Position numbers and translations under genes: made by a program. Shown here piece after piece: positions 8,801 through 16,199 of a stretch of 64,000 nt of DNA. The notes under the pieces were generated by a model that did not search any database, had not been told where the DNA came from, and was given only the letters and a program-made list of their open reading frames with translations. Position 1 is the stretch's first letter, and every line of letters begins with the position of its first letter. Origin of the DNA: Streptomyces sp. NBC_00523. GTDB lineage: Bacteria > Actinomycetota > Actinomycetes > Streptomycetales > Streptomycetaceae. The DNA lies in NCBI RefSeq assembly GCF_036346615.1, contig NZ_CP107836.1, positions 5,766,001 through 5,830,000 on the forward strand, in the 5' to 3' direction.

Positions 8801-9929
8801 CCGCGCCCCGAAGCCCGCGCCCGTCACCGCGCGGCTGGCCGGCAACCGGCTGCTCGGGCTGCCCGGCTCCGGCAAGGAGGTCCGCCGCTTCACCTTCGAC
8901 ACCAGCGGCACAGGGACCGCCCTCGACTACGCGGCCGGGGACGCGCTCGGCATCCATGCCGCCAACCACCCGGACCTGGTGGCCGAATGGCTCTCCGTCA
9001 CCGGCCTCGACGCCGACGCCGAGATCGAGGTCTCCGGCCTCGGCGGCCTGCGACTGGGCGACGCGCTCCTCACCCGGCTGGACATCACCCGCCTCACCCC
9101 CGCCCTCCTCGGCTTCGTCACCGAACGCACCGGCGACCGGGACCTGAAGAAGATGCTGCGGCCCGACAACAAGGGCGAACTGGCCCGTTGGTCCTGGGGC
9201 CGCCAGGCCGTCGACGTCCTCGCCGAATACCCGGTCAAGGCCACCCCCGAGGAGTGGGCCGCCCTCCTCAAACCCCTGCAACCACGCCTGTACTCGATAT
9301 CGTCCAGCCCGCTCACCGACCCCGACCGCCTCTCCCTGACGGTCTCCGTCGTCCGCTACGAGAACACCCACGGCCGCCCCCGCTCCGGGGTCTGCTCGCC
9401 GTTCCTCGCGGACGCCGCCCCCGACACCCGCGTCCCGGTCTTCGTCCGCCGCGCCCCGCACTTCCGGCCACCGGCCCGCCCCGACGCACCGATGGTCATG
9501 GTCGGCCCCGGGACCGGGGTCGCCCCCTTCATCGGCTTCCTGGAGGAGCGCCGCGCCCGCCGCGACCCGGGCCCCAACTGGCTGTTCTTCGGGGAGCAGC
9601 ACCGGGCCACCGACTTCTTCTACGAGGAGGAGCTGACGTCCTTCCTCGCCGACGGCACCCTCACCCGCCTGGACACCGCCTTCTCCCGCGACCAGCGCGC
9701 CAAGGTCTACGTACAGGACCGGATGCGCGAGCACGGCGCCAAGCTGTGGACCTGGCTGCGCGACGGCGCCCACTTCTACGTGTGCGGCGACGCGGCCCGG
9801 ATGGCCAAGGACGTCGACCGGGCGCTGCGGGACATCGCCGTCGCGCACGGCGGGCTCGACCCGGAGGCCGCCGCCCTGTACGTGAAGCAGCTCGCCGCCG
9901 ACAAGCGGTACGTGCGCGACGTCTACTGA
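5850..9929 (+). CDS. nasA: Assimilatory nitrate reductase fused to CysJ-like flavoprotein
   Basis: A 1359-residue two-part enzyme. Residues 1-700 are a molybdopterin oxidoreductase: the 4Fe-4S ligands are C17, C20, C24 and C57, followed by the Mo-bisMGD fold (SNSRLCMASAGSG, VIGSNMADCHP, TGRVQHQWHTLTKTGKV). After a Pro/Ala-rich linker, residues from about 824 form a flavodoxin domain (SQTGNAEEFA), then FAD binding (RLYSISSSP near 1146, GVCSPFL) and NADPH binding (MVGPGTGVAPFIGF near 1215), ending KRYVRDVY as in CysJ. It probably reduces nitrate to nitrite in the cytoplasm with NAD(P)H directly. The GTG start has GGAAG nine bases upstream. The next genes on the other strand encode molybdate uptake. 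Confidence 0.93.
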   Translation: MPPQSSSADATQVRTVCSYCGVGCGMVLDIAAGPDGRRTVRKASGDKAHPANAGRLCTKGATTADMLAAPGRLTTALVRPERGAEPVPVGVDEAVASTARRLRAVIDTHGPDAVAFYVSGQMSLEAQYLANKLAKGFVRTNRVESNSRLCMASAGSGYKLSLGADGPPGSYDDLDRADVFLVIGSNMADCHPILFLRLLDRVKAGAKLIVVDPRRTATADKADLFLRVRPGTDLALLNGLLHLLHANGHTDPAFIAAHTEGWEEMPEFLADYPPATVAEITGIPEDDLRQAARWIGEAGEWTSCWTMGLNQSTHGTWNTNALINLHLATGAICRPGSGPLSLTGQPNAMGGREMGYMGPGLPGQRSLLDDEDRAFTEELWGLAPGSLRKDECGRGTVEMFERMAAGDIKACWIICTNPVASVANRRTVIEALEAAELVITQDVFADTETNAYADVVLPGALWSEAEGVLVNSERNLTLARPAVEPPGEALADWRIIARIACALGYEDAFTYDSAEEVFEEIKRAANPRTGYDLRGVTYERLRTAPVQWPAPTADGPDRNPIRYLAPDGGGPVFPTPAGRARFFGRPHIPPAEMPDDDYPLLLNTGRVQHQWHTLTKTGKVAKLNRLNPGPFVEVHPEDAARLGLAEGDSVEVESRRGRAVLPAVVTDRVAPGCCFAPFHWNDLFGEYLSVNAVTGDAVDPVSYQPEFKVCAVTLTKVAAAPAPVPAPAPVPLPVEAPAQAPAAVFGLETTPPPVLAEHERQYLVGFLAGLPLGAPGVPVLPPGAPFSAEHARWVNGVLAGMYSRTGPPAEDSAPVPAAEAPGREVVVLWASQTGNAEEFAVATADRLTATGLRTRLLGMDEADPRALPPAADLLLITSTFGDGDAPDNGSGFWEALTAADLPPLDGRRFAVLAFGDSSYDDFCGHGRRLDSRLDELGAVRLAPRTDCEPDYEPSALSWLDQVLAGLTAPPAEPAPAPPPAPAPVRAPKPAPVTARLAGNRLLGLPGSGKEVRRFTFDTSGTGTALDYAAGDALGIHAANHPDLVAEWLSVTGLDADAEIEVSGLGGLRLGDALLTRLDITRLTPALLGFVTERTGDRDLKKMLRPDNKGELARWSWGRQAVDVLAEYPVKATPEEWAALLKPLQPRLYSISSSPLTDPDRLSLTVSVVRYENTHGRPRSGVCSPFLADAAPDTRVPVFVRRAPHFRPPARPDAPMVMVGPGTGVAPFIGFLEERRARRDPGPNWLFFGEQHRATDFFYEEELTSFLADGTLTRLDTAFSRDQRAKVYVQDRMREHGAKLWTWLRDGAHFYVCGDAARMAKDVDRALRDIAVAHGGLDPEAAALYVKQLAADKRYVRDVY

Positions 9930-9932
9930 GGG

Positions 9933-11843
9933 TCAGAGGGCCACGAGCGTCACTTCGGTGGCCTTGACGCTGGTCCACACCCGCGCCCCGTCCGCGAGGG
10001 ACAGCTCGGCCGCCGCCTGCGGGGTGATCTCGGCGACCAGGTCCGGCGCCTGTTCCGACCCCACCAGCACCCGCAGCCGGCTTCCGCCCGCCGTGATCTC
10101 GCGCACCGTCCCCGGCCACACGTTGCGCGGGCTCCCGGCCGGCTTCTCGCGGTGCACGGAGACGGCCTCGGGCGCGATGACCGCGAGCGCGGGCACCCCG
10201 GCCGGCAGCGGGTCGGCCGCGACGAGACGACCGCCGCCCGCGGGCTCCAGGCCGTCGGCGGTGGCGGTGCCGGGCCAGGCGTTGCGGCCGAGCATCCGGG
10301 CGACCCAGGGGGAGCGCGGATGCCGGGTGACGTCGGCGGGCGGGGCGTCCTGGAGCGTGCGGCCGTCCTCCAGGACGAGGACGCGGTCGGCGAGCGCGAC
10401 GGCCTCCACGGGGTCGTGCGTGACGAGGAGGCAGACGCCGCCGAACCCGTCGAGATGGCGGCGCAGGGTGTGCCGGACCTGGGACCGGGTCGTCTGGTCG
10501 AGCGCGGCGAGCGGTTCGTCGAGGAGCAGCAGGCGCGGACGGGCGGCCAGCGCGCGGGCCAGCGCGACGCGCTGCGCCTGGCCGCCGGAGACCTGGGCGG
10601 GGCGGCGCGAGGCCAGATGCCCGACCCCGAGCCGGTCCAGCCACTCCTGCGCGGCGCGGCGGGCCTCGGCGCGCGGTACGCCCCGGGCGCGCAGCCCGTA
10701 CGCGGTGTTGGCGAGGGTGCTGAGGTGCGGGAACAGCGCGCCGTCCTGCGGGACCCAGGCGACGCCCCGGCGGTGGGCGGGCAGGGTGGTCACGTCGGTG
10801 TCGCCCAGCAGGAGCCGGGCGTGGGCGCGCGGGGTGAGGCCGAGCAGGGCGCGCAGCAGGGTCGTCTTGCCGGCGCCGTTCGGGCCGACGACGGCGATGG
10901 TGGTCCCGGCCTCCGCGTCGAGGGTCAGCTCGTTGAAGCCGGTGACCTCGGCGTGCAGCGGCCAGCTCTCCCGTACGTCCTTCGGGGCGGGAACGGCGGG
11001 CACGTCGGTCACGGGTTCGTCGTCCGCGGCGACCTCCCGCCGCGTCCGCTCCGGCGGCGTCCCCGTCCACCGCCCCCGCAGCGCCAGCAGCACCGCCATC
11101 GCGATGACGAGCAGCAGCAGCGACACCGAGGTCGCCGCCTCCGGGCTGTTCTGGAGCAGCAGGTAGACCTGAAGCGGCAGGGTCTGCGTGGTGCCGGGGA
11201 GGTTGCCCGCGAAGGTGATGGTCGCCCCGAACTCGCCGAGCGCCCGCGCCCAGGTCAGCGCCGCGCCCGCGGCGAGACCGGGCGCCACCATCGGCAGGGT
11301 GACCGTGAAGAACACCCGTACCGGCGAAGCCCCCAGGGAGGCCGCGGTCTCCTCGTAACGGGGGCGCAGCCCGCCCAGCGCGCCCTCCAGGCTGATCACC
11401 AGGAACGGCATGGCGACGAAGGCCGCCGCGAGCACCGCGCCCGAGGTGTGGAACGGCAGCGTGATCCCGAACCAGTCCTCCAGCCACGGCCCCAGCAGCC
11501 CCCGGCGGCCGAAGCCGAGCAGCAGGGCGACGCCGCCGACCGTGGGCGGCAGCACCATCGGCAGCAGCACCAGCGAGCGGACGAAGACCTTGCCGGGGAA
11601 GTCGACCCGGGCGAGCAGCCAGGCCAGCGGCACCCCCAGGACGAGCGAGAGGGCCAGCGCCCAGCCGGAGACGATCAGCGACAGCGTCAGCGCCTGGGTG
11701 GTGCCCTCACTGGTGAGGTGGGCGCCGAGCTCGCCCCACGAGGTCCGGGCCAGGATGCCGGCCAGCGGCAGCAGCAGGAACGCGACGGCCAGGAGCGCGG
11801 GCAGGGCCAGCACGACCGGCGCGCGGCCGCGGGGACGGTTCAT
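9933..11843 (-). CDS. modB: Fused molybdate ABC transporter permease/ATPase (ModBC)
   Basis: A 636-residue fusion. The N-terminal 260 or so residues are a ModB-type permease with several membrane helices and the EAA loop (YEETAASLGASPVRVFFTVTLP, about residues 165-185). The C-terminal part is a ModC-like ATPase: Walker A GPNGAGKTTLL near residue 320, signature VSGGQAQRVALARAL, Walker B LLLLDEPLAALD, then a TOBE/Mop-like domain at the end. It should import molybdate captured by ModA, supplying the cofactor of the neighbouring nitrate reductase. It lies 65 nt after modA on the same strand, and its 3' end is 3 nt from the nitrate reductase stop. Confidence 0.93.
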   Translation of the reverse strand: MNRPRGRAPVVLALPALLAVAFLLLPLAGILARTSWGELGAHLTSEGTTQALTLSLIVSGWALALSLVLGVPLAWLLARVDFPGKVFVRSLVLLPMVLPPTVGGVALLLGFGRRGLLGPWLEDWFGITLPFHTSGAVLAAAFVAMPFLVISLEGALGGLRPRYEETAASLGASPVRVFFTVTLPMVAPGLAAGAALTWARALGEFGATITFAGNLPGTTQTLPLQVYLLLQNSPEAATSVSLLLLVIAMAVLLALRGRWTGTPPERTRREVAADDEPVTDVPAVPAPKDVRESWPLHAEVTGFNELTLDAEAGTTIAVVGPNGAGKTTLLRALLGLTPRAHARLLLGDTDVTTLPAHRRGVAWVPQDGALFPHLSTLANTAYGLRARGVPRAEARRAAQEWLDRLGVGHLASRRPAQVSGGQAQRVALARALAARPRLLLLDEPLAALDQTTRSQVRHTLRRHLDGFGGVCLLVTHDPVEAVALADRVLVLEDGRTLQDAPPADVTRHPRSPWVARMLGRNAWPGTATADGLEPAGGGRLVAADPLPAGVPALAVIAPEAVSVHREKPAGSPRNVWPGTVREITAGGSRLRVLVGSEQAPDLVAEITPQAAAELSLADGARVWTSVKATEVTLVAL

Positions 11844-11868
11844 CGGGATCCCTGGAGACGGAGAAACG

Positions 11869-11901
11869 GAGGGCCCGGCCCCGTGCCGGAGCCGGGCCCT
11901 C
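11869..11901 (-). terminator. Stem-loop between modA and modBC
   Basis: An 11-bp perfect stem (GAGGGCCCGGC paired with GCCGGGCCCTC) with an 11-nt loop sits between the modA stop and the modBC start. It has no clear T-run, so it may be a partial terminator or mRNA-stabilising structure that sets a higher modA level than modBC, a common arrangement for binding-protein operons. Confidence 0.6.
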
Positions 11902-11908
11902 GCTTACG

Positions 11909-12727
11909 TTACGGCTGCTGGAAGCCCGCGTCGGCCAGGATCTTCTGCGCCTCGGGCGTCGACAGCCACTTCACGAACGCCTCGGCCGCCGCGCTGTGCT
12001 TGCTCGCCTTCAGCGTCGCCGCCGGGTACGAGGCGACCGCGTTCTGCTCGTCCGGGATGTCGACCGAGTCGACCTTGCCTGCGGCGGCGGAGACGTCCGT
12101 CTTGTAGACGAGCCCGGCGTCCGCCTCGCCCAGCTGGACCTTGCTGAGCACCGCGCGCACGTTGGGCTCCTGCGAGACCGGCTTCACAGTGATCTTCTGG
12201 GCGTCCAGGATCTGCTTGCTGTACCGGCCCACCGGCACCTCGGGCGCGGCCAGGACCACCTTCAGCTTGGTGTCGGCCAGGTCCTTGAGGTTCTCGACCT
12301 TCTCCGGGTTGCCCTTGCCGGTGGCGATGACGAGACGGTTCTTCGCGATGACCGTGGGCGTCCCGGTGTCCGACTTCAGGCCGTCCATCGTCTTCGTGTC
12401 CGCGGTGACCAGCGCGTCGGCGGGGGCGCCCTGCTTGACCTGAGCGGCCAGCTCCTGCGACCCGGCGAAGGAGAACGTCACCTTCGCCCCCGGGTGCTCC
12501 TTCTCGTACGCCGCACCCGCCTCCTTGAACACATCGGTGAGGGAGGCGGCGGCGAGGACGGTCAGATCGGCGGCGGGCGCGCCGGAGGCGGACGCGGAGG
12601 CGCTGGAGCCGGTGGACGCGTCCTTCGTGTCGTCGTCGCTGCCGCACGCGGTCAGGGGCGTGAGCAGGCCCACGACGACGAGAGCCGCCGCGGCGCGTCG
12701 ACGGGTGAGGGCGGGGGTGAAGGACAT
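11909..12727 (-). CDS. modA: Molybdate-binding lipoprotein ModA
   Basis: A 272-residue periplasmic-type binding protein. The N-terminus has a lipoprotein signal with lipobox LTAC (Cys about residue 28), followed by a Ser/Ala linker. The mature domain carries ModA motifs: LTVLAAASLTDVFKEAG, FAGSQELAAQVKQGAPAD, and the C-terminal KWLSTPEAQKILADAGF. It captures molybdate (or tungstate) outside the membrane and delivers it to ModBC, encoded next on the same strand. An in-frame extension upstream would remove the clear signal peptide and is rejected. Confidence 0.95.
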   Translation of the reverse strand: MSFTPALTRRRAAAALVVVGLLTPLTACGSDDDTKDASTGSSASASASGAPAADLTVLAAASLTDVFKEAGAAYEKEHPGAKVTFSFAGSQELAAQVKQGAPADALVTADTKTMDGLKSDTGTPTVIAKNRLVIATGKGNPEKVENLKDLADTKLKVVLAAPEVPVGRYSKQILDAQKITVKPVSQEPNVRAVLSKVQLGEADAGLVYKTDVSAAAGKVDSVDIPDEQNAVASYPAATLKASKHSAAAEAFVKWLSTPEAQKILADAGFQQP

Positions 12728-12831
12728 GAGAGCGGGGCTCCTTGGGAAAGCGTGAGGCCGATGCCGCCGGCCGGTGAGCGGACCACCCGGTGACGGAAGA
12801 CAGCATGTGCCAAAGAATAGGTGTCGTGGGG

Positions 12832-12880
12832 TGGCATTTACATATGTCCATGCGAAAACACATGGCAGATGCGCATATGC
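12832..12880 (-). promoter_or_regulatory. AT-rich palindrome cluster upstream of modA (candidate operator)
   Basis: In a very GC-rich genome this stretch is notably AT-rich. It contains the perfect palindromes ACATATGT (12840-12847) and GCATATGC (12873-12880), an inverted repeat CCATG (12848-12852) / CATGG (12861-12865), and ATGCG repeated at a 19-bp interval. It lies about 110 bp upstream of modA and about 130 bp upstream of the divergent VWA gene. A molybdate- or metal-responsive operator is plausible; no specific regulator can be named from the sequence. Confidence 0.4.
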
Positions 12881-13006
12881 CTGGAGGAAGGTCCGAGCCG
12901 TGCGCGGGGGTCGGCGGGGCGCGGGCGATCCGGCGCCGGGCTCCGTTGTCAGTGCCCCCGCCTACGGTGAGGACGTCGCTTGGGGAGCCTCGCAGAAGGA
13001 GCAGCA

Positions 13007-14065
13007 GTGCCTGCCAACAAGATCCAGCACAAGGTGAATCACGTCGCGCTCGTCGTGGACTGCTCGGGCTCCATGCGCCCGCACCAGGGACAGCTCGTGC
13101 GCGTAGTGGACGAGTTCGTGGCCGGTCTGAAGGCCGAGTCGGACAGCCTCGGGCACGAGACCCGGATCAGCCTCTACTCCTTCGACCACCGGGTGGAGAA
13201 CCTGGTCTGGGACATGGACGTGAAGCACCTGCCCTCCATGCGGGGCCTGTACCACGTGAACAACGGCGCGACGGCCCTCATCGAGGCCTCCCTGAAGTCC
13301 CTGGACGACCTGGGCCACATCTGGGAGGAGTACGGCGAGCACAGCTTCCTCCAGATCGTGGTGACGGACGGCGAGGAGAACGCCTCCGGCGGCGACCGCA
13401 GGCACGACGGGGACATGACGATCCTCGGCCCCTGGCTCGACCGCATCTCGGCGAAGATGGGCGCCCTCCCGGGCCACTGGACGTCGGCGATCCTCGTCCC
13501 CAACTCCCTGGCCAAGCGCACCGCCCAGAACTACGGCTTCCCGGCCGGGAACATCGCGATCTGGGACGCCGACTCGAAGGAGGGCGTCGAGGAGGCGATC
13601 GGCACCGTCCGCGCCGCCGCCACCAGCTTCCTGCGGGGCCGCGAGCAGGGCGTGCGCGGCACGAAGAACCTCTTCGCGGTCGGCCAGGACATATCCGTGG
13701 ACGACGTCCGGGCCAGTCTCGAACCGGTCCCGGCCGACAAGTACCGGCTCCTGAAGGTCGACAAGGAGGTCGAGATCCGCTCCTTCGTGGACTCGCACCC
13801 GGGCGTCACCTACGAGCGCGGCTCCTGCTACTACCAGTTGGGCGCCCGCGTCCAGGTGCAGCCCGACAAGGAGGTCATCGTCGTCGAGAAGGACACCGAC
13901 CGCGCCTACTCGGGCGACGCGGCCCGCAATCTGCTGTTCGGCTCGGGCGTCCGGGGAACGGTGTCCGTGAAGGCGGGGAACAATCCCGACCTGGAGGTGT
14001 ACGTGCAGAGCCGCTCGGTCAACCGGAAGCTCAAGCCGAAGACCCGCCTGCTGATCATGCTCTGA
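13007..14065 (+). CDS. VWA-domain protein
   Basis: A 352-residue soluble protein with an N-terminal von Willebrand A domain (residues about 10-210). The MIDAS metal site is visible as D18-C-S20-G-S22, with the later Thr in NNGATALIEA and the Asp in VVTDGEE. The C-terminal 140 residues form an unidentified beta-rich domain (SYYQLGARVQVQPDKEV region). The GTG start at 13007 is preceded by AAGGAG at the correct spacing; an upstream GTG at 12980 lacks one. VWA proteins often assist metal chelatases or AAA ATPases, and this gene precedes the B12 cluster, but no AAA domain is present, so a link to cobalt insertion by CobN is only a guess. Confidence 0.85.
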   Translation: MPANKIQHKVNHVALVVDCSGSMRPHQGQLVRVVDEFVAGLKAESDSLGHETRISLYSFDHRVENLVWDMDVKHLPSMRGLYHVNNGATALIEASLKSLDDLGHIWEEYGEHSFLQIVVTDGEENASGGDRRHDGDMTILGPWLDRISAKMGALPGHWTSAILVPNSLAKRTAQNYGFPAGNIAIWDADSKEGVEEAIGTVRAAATSFLRGREQGVRGTKNLFAVGQDISVDDVRASLEPVPADKYRLLKVDKEVEIRSFVDSHPGVTYERGSCYYQLGARVQVQPDKEVIVVEKDTDRAYSGDAARNLLFGSGVRGTVSVKAGNNPDLEVYVQSRSVNRKLKPKTRLLIML

Positions 14066-14174
14066 CGGCGCCGGCCCCTCGGGGGGACGCCTCCGGAGCC
14101 GGGTGCCCGGGACCCGTCCGGAACCGGCCAGTAGAGTTCGGGAGCGTCAGCCCCCGAAACCCGAGGTACCGTCC

Positions 14175-15437
14175 GTGACCCCCCAGCCCTCCGAGCACCC
14201 GCTCCCACCTGCAGTGACCGTGGTCGGGATCGGAGCCGACGGATGGGCGGGCCTGCCCGAGGCGGCCCGCGCGGAGCTGGCGGCCGCCCAGGTCCTCATC
14301 GGCGCCGGACGCCAGCTGGACCTGCTCCCGCCCCGGTGCGCGGGCACCCGGGTGCCCTGGCCCTCGCCCCTGCGCCCCGCCGTCCCCGGCCTGCTCGCCG
14401 CGCACGAGGGTAGCCGCATCGCCGTCCTGGCCAGCGGCGACCCGATGTTCTACGGGATCGGCAGGGCCCTCACCGAGGTCCTCGGCCCGGACCGGCTGCA
14501 CGTCCTGCCGCACCCCTCGTCCGTCTCCTACGCCTGCGCCCGGATCGGCTGGCCGCTGGAGGACACCGAGGTCGTCACCCTCGTCGGCCGCCCGGCAGCC
14601 CGGCTCGCCGCCGCCCTCCACGAAGGGCGCCGGATCCTCGTCCTCAGCGCCGACGCCACCACCCCGGCCACCGTCGCCGCACTGCTGCGCGACCACGGCT
14701 TCGGGCCCAGCCGCATGCGGGTCCTGGAACAGCTCGGCGGCGAGGACGAGGCGTGCGCCGAGGGCACGGCGGACGGCTGGGACCATCCGGCGGGGGACCC
14801 GCTCAACGTCGTCGCCGTCGAGTGCCGGACCGCGCCGGGGGCGCTGCGCCTCGGCGCCGTACCGGGCCTGCCGGACGAGGCGTACGCGCACGACGGGCAA
14901 CTGACCAAGCGTCACATCCGGGCCGTCACCCTCGGCGTGCTCGCGCCCGCCCCCGGTGAACTCCTCTGGGACATCGGCGGCGGCTCCGGCTCCATCGCGA
15001 TCGAGTGGATGCGCGTCCACCCCTCCTGCCGGGCCGTCACCGTCGAACGCGACCCCGTCCGCGCCGCGCGCATCGCGGAGAACGCCGACCGGCTCGGCGT
15101 GCCCGGCCTCCGCGTCGTCACCGGCCGCGCGCCCGACTGCCTGGACCGACTGCCCACCCCGGACGCCGTGTTCATCGGCGGCGGCCTCACCGCGCCCGGC
15201 CTTCTCGACACCTGCCTCGCCGCGCTCCCGCCCGGCGGCCGGCTGGTCGCCAACACGGTCACGCTGGAATCCGAGGCGCTGCTCGCCGCCCGGCACAAGG
15301 AGCACGGCGGGGAGCTGACGCGCCTCGCCGTGTCGCACGCCGTGCCCGTCGGCACGTTCACCGGCTGGCGCCAGGCCATGCCCGTCACCCAGTGGTCCGT
15401 ACGCAAGGCCACGCAACTCCCTGGAGACGACAGATGA
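14175..15437 (+). CDS. cobL: Precorrin-6B/6Y methyltransferase-decarboxylase CobL (CbiE-CbiT fusion)
   Basis: A 420-residue bifunctional enzyme. The N-terminal half is a CbiE-type tetrapyrrole methylase (VTVVGIGADGWAGLPEAA near the start, then LASGDPMFYGIG). The C-terminal half is a class I SAM methyltransferase, CbiT-like, with LLWDIGGGSGSIAIEW near residue 263. Together they methylate C5 and C15 of precorrin-6B and decarboxylate the C12 side chain. The GTG start at 14175 was chosen because it leaves a short leader before the methylase motif. A weak -10-like TAGAGT is at 14132. The stop overlaps the next gene (ATGA). Confidence 0.94.
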   Translation: MTPQPSEHPLPPAVTVVGIGADGWAGLPEAARAELAAAQVLIGAGRQLDLLPPRCAGTRVPWPSPLRPAVPGLLAAHEGSRIAVLASGDPMFYGIGRALTEVLGPDRLHVLPHPSSVSYACARIGWPLEDTEVVTLVGRPAARLAAALHEGRRILVLSADATTPATVAALLRDHGFGPSRMRVLEQLGGEDEACAEGTADGWDHPAGDPLNVVAVECRTAPGALRLGAVPGLPDEAYAHDGQLTKRHIRAVTLGVLAPAPGELLWDIGGGSGSIAIEWMRVHPSCRAVTVERDPVRAARIAENADRLGVPGLRVVTGRAPDCLDRLPTPDAVFIGGGLTAPGLLDTCLAALPPGGRLVANTVTLESEALLAARHKEHGGELTRLAVSHAVPVGTFTGWRQAMPVTQWSVRKATQLPGDDR

Positions 15438-16183
15438 CCGTGTACTTCATCGGCGCGGGCCCCGGCGCCGCCGACCTGATCACGGTGCGCGGCGCCCGCA
15501 TGCTCGCCGCCTGCCAGGTGTGCCTGTACGCGGGCAGCCTGGTGCCCCGCGAACTCCTGGCCGAGTGCCCGGACGACGCCCGCCTGGTGGACACCGCGCA
15601 GCTCGACATCGACGCGATCACCGCCGAACTCGTCGCCGCGCACCGGGCCGGCCACGACGTGGCGCGGCTGCACTCCGGCGACCCCTCGGTGTTCAGCGCG
15701 GTCAACGAGCAGATGCGCCGCCTGGACGAGGCGGGCGTGCCGTACGAAGTGGTCCCGGGCGTGCCCGCGTTCGCGGCCGCGGCGGCCGCCCTCAAGCGCG
15801 AGCTGACCGTGCCGACCGTGGGCCAGACCGTCATCCTGACCCGCATCGCCCAGCGGGCCACCGCCATGCCCGAGGGCGAGGACCTGGCGACGCTCGGCCG
15901 CAGCGGCGCCCTGATTGTCCTGCACCTGGCCGCCCGTTACGTGGACCGCGTCGTCGAGGAGTTGCTGCCGCACTACGGGGCGGACTGCCCGGCCGCCGTC
16001 GTCGCGATGGCGTCACGCCCCGACGAACTCGTCCTGCGCGGCACCCTGGACGACATCGCCGCACAGGTGAAGGACGCGGGGGTCATCCGTACCGCCGTGA
16101 TCATGGTCGGCCGCACCCTGGGCGCCGAGCAGTTCCACGACAGCCACCTCTACTCCCCGGCCCGCGACCGCCACACCTGCTGA
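15434..16183 (+). CDS. cobM: Precorrin-4 C11-methyltransferase CobM
   Basis: A 249-residue SAM-dependent tetrapyrrole methylase of the CobM/CbiF type. It starts MTVYFIGAGPGAADLITVRG and has the CobM-specific CLYAGSLVP, LHSGDPSVFSAVNEQM and VPGVPAFAAAAAAL motifs. It methylates C11 of precorrin-4 to give precorrin-5. The ATG overlaps the cobL stop by 4 nt, so the two are translationally coupled. It converges on cbiD with 16 nt between the stops. Confidence 0.95.
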   Translation: MTVYFIGAGPGAADLITVRGARMLAACQVCLYAGSLVPRELLAECPDDARLVDTAQLDIDAITAELVAAHRAGHDVARLHSGDPSVFSAVNEQMRRLDEAGVPYEVVPGVPAFAAAAAALKRELTVPTVGQTVILTRIAQRATAMPEGEDLATLGRSGALIVLHLAARYVDRVVEELLPHYGADCPAAVVAMASRPDELVLRGTLDDIAAQVKDAGVIRTAVIMVGRTLGAEQFHDSHLYSPARDRHTC

Positions 16184-16199
16184 GCCCCGCCGGGGCGGG

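Noticed and set aside
6945..9848. A 967-codon open frame on the minus strand opposite the nitrate reductase
   Set aside because: It is a shadow frame caused by high GC3 in the real gene; its translation is low-complexity and has no recognisable motif.
13007..14065. VWA protein as the CobT/ChlD partner of CobN
   Set aside because: It lacks the AAA or acidic regions of those subunits and is separated from cobN by 8 kb; kept only as a VWA protein.
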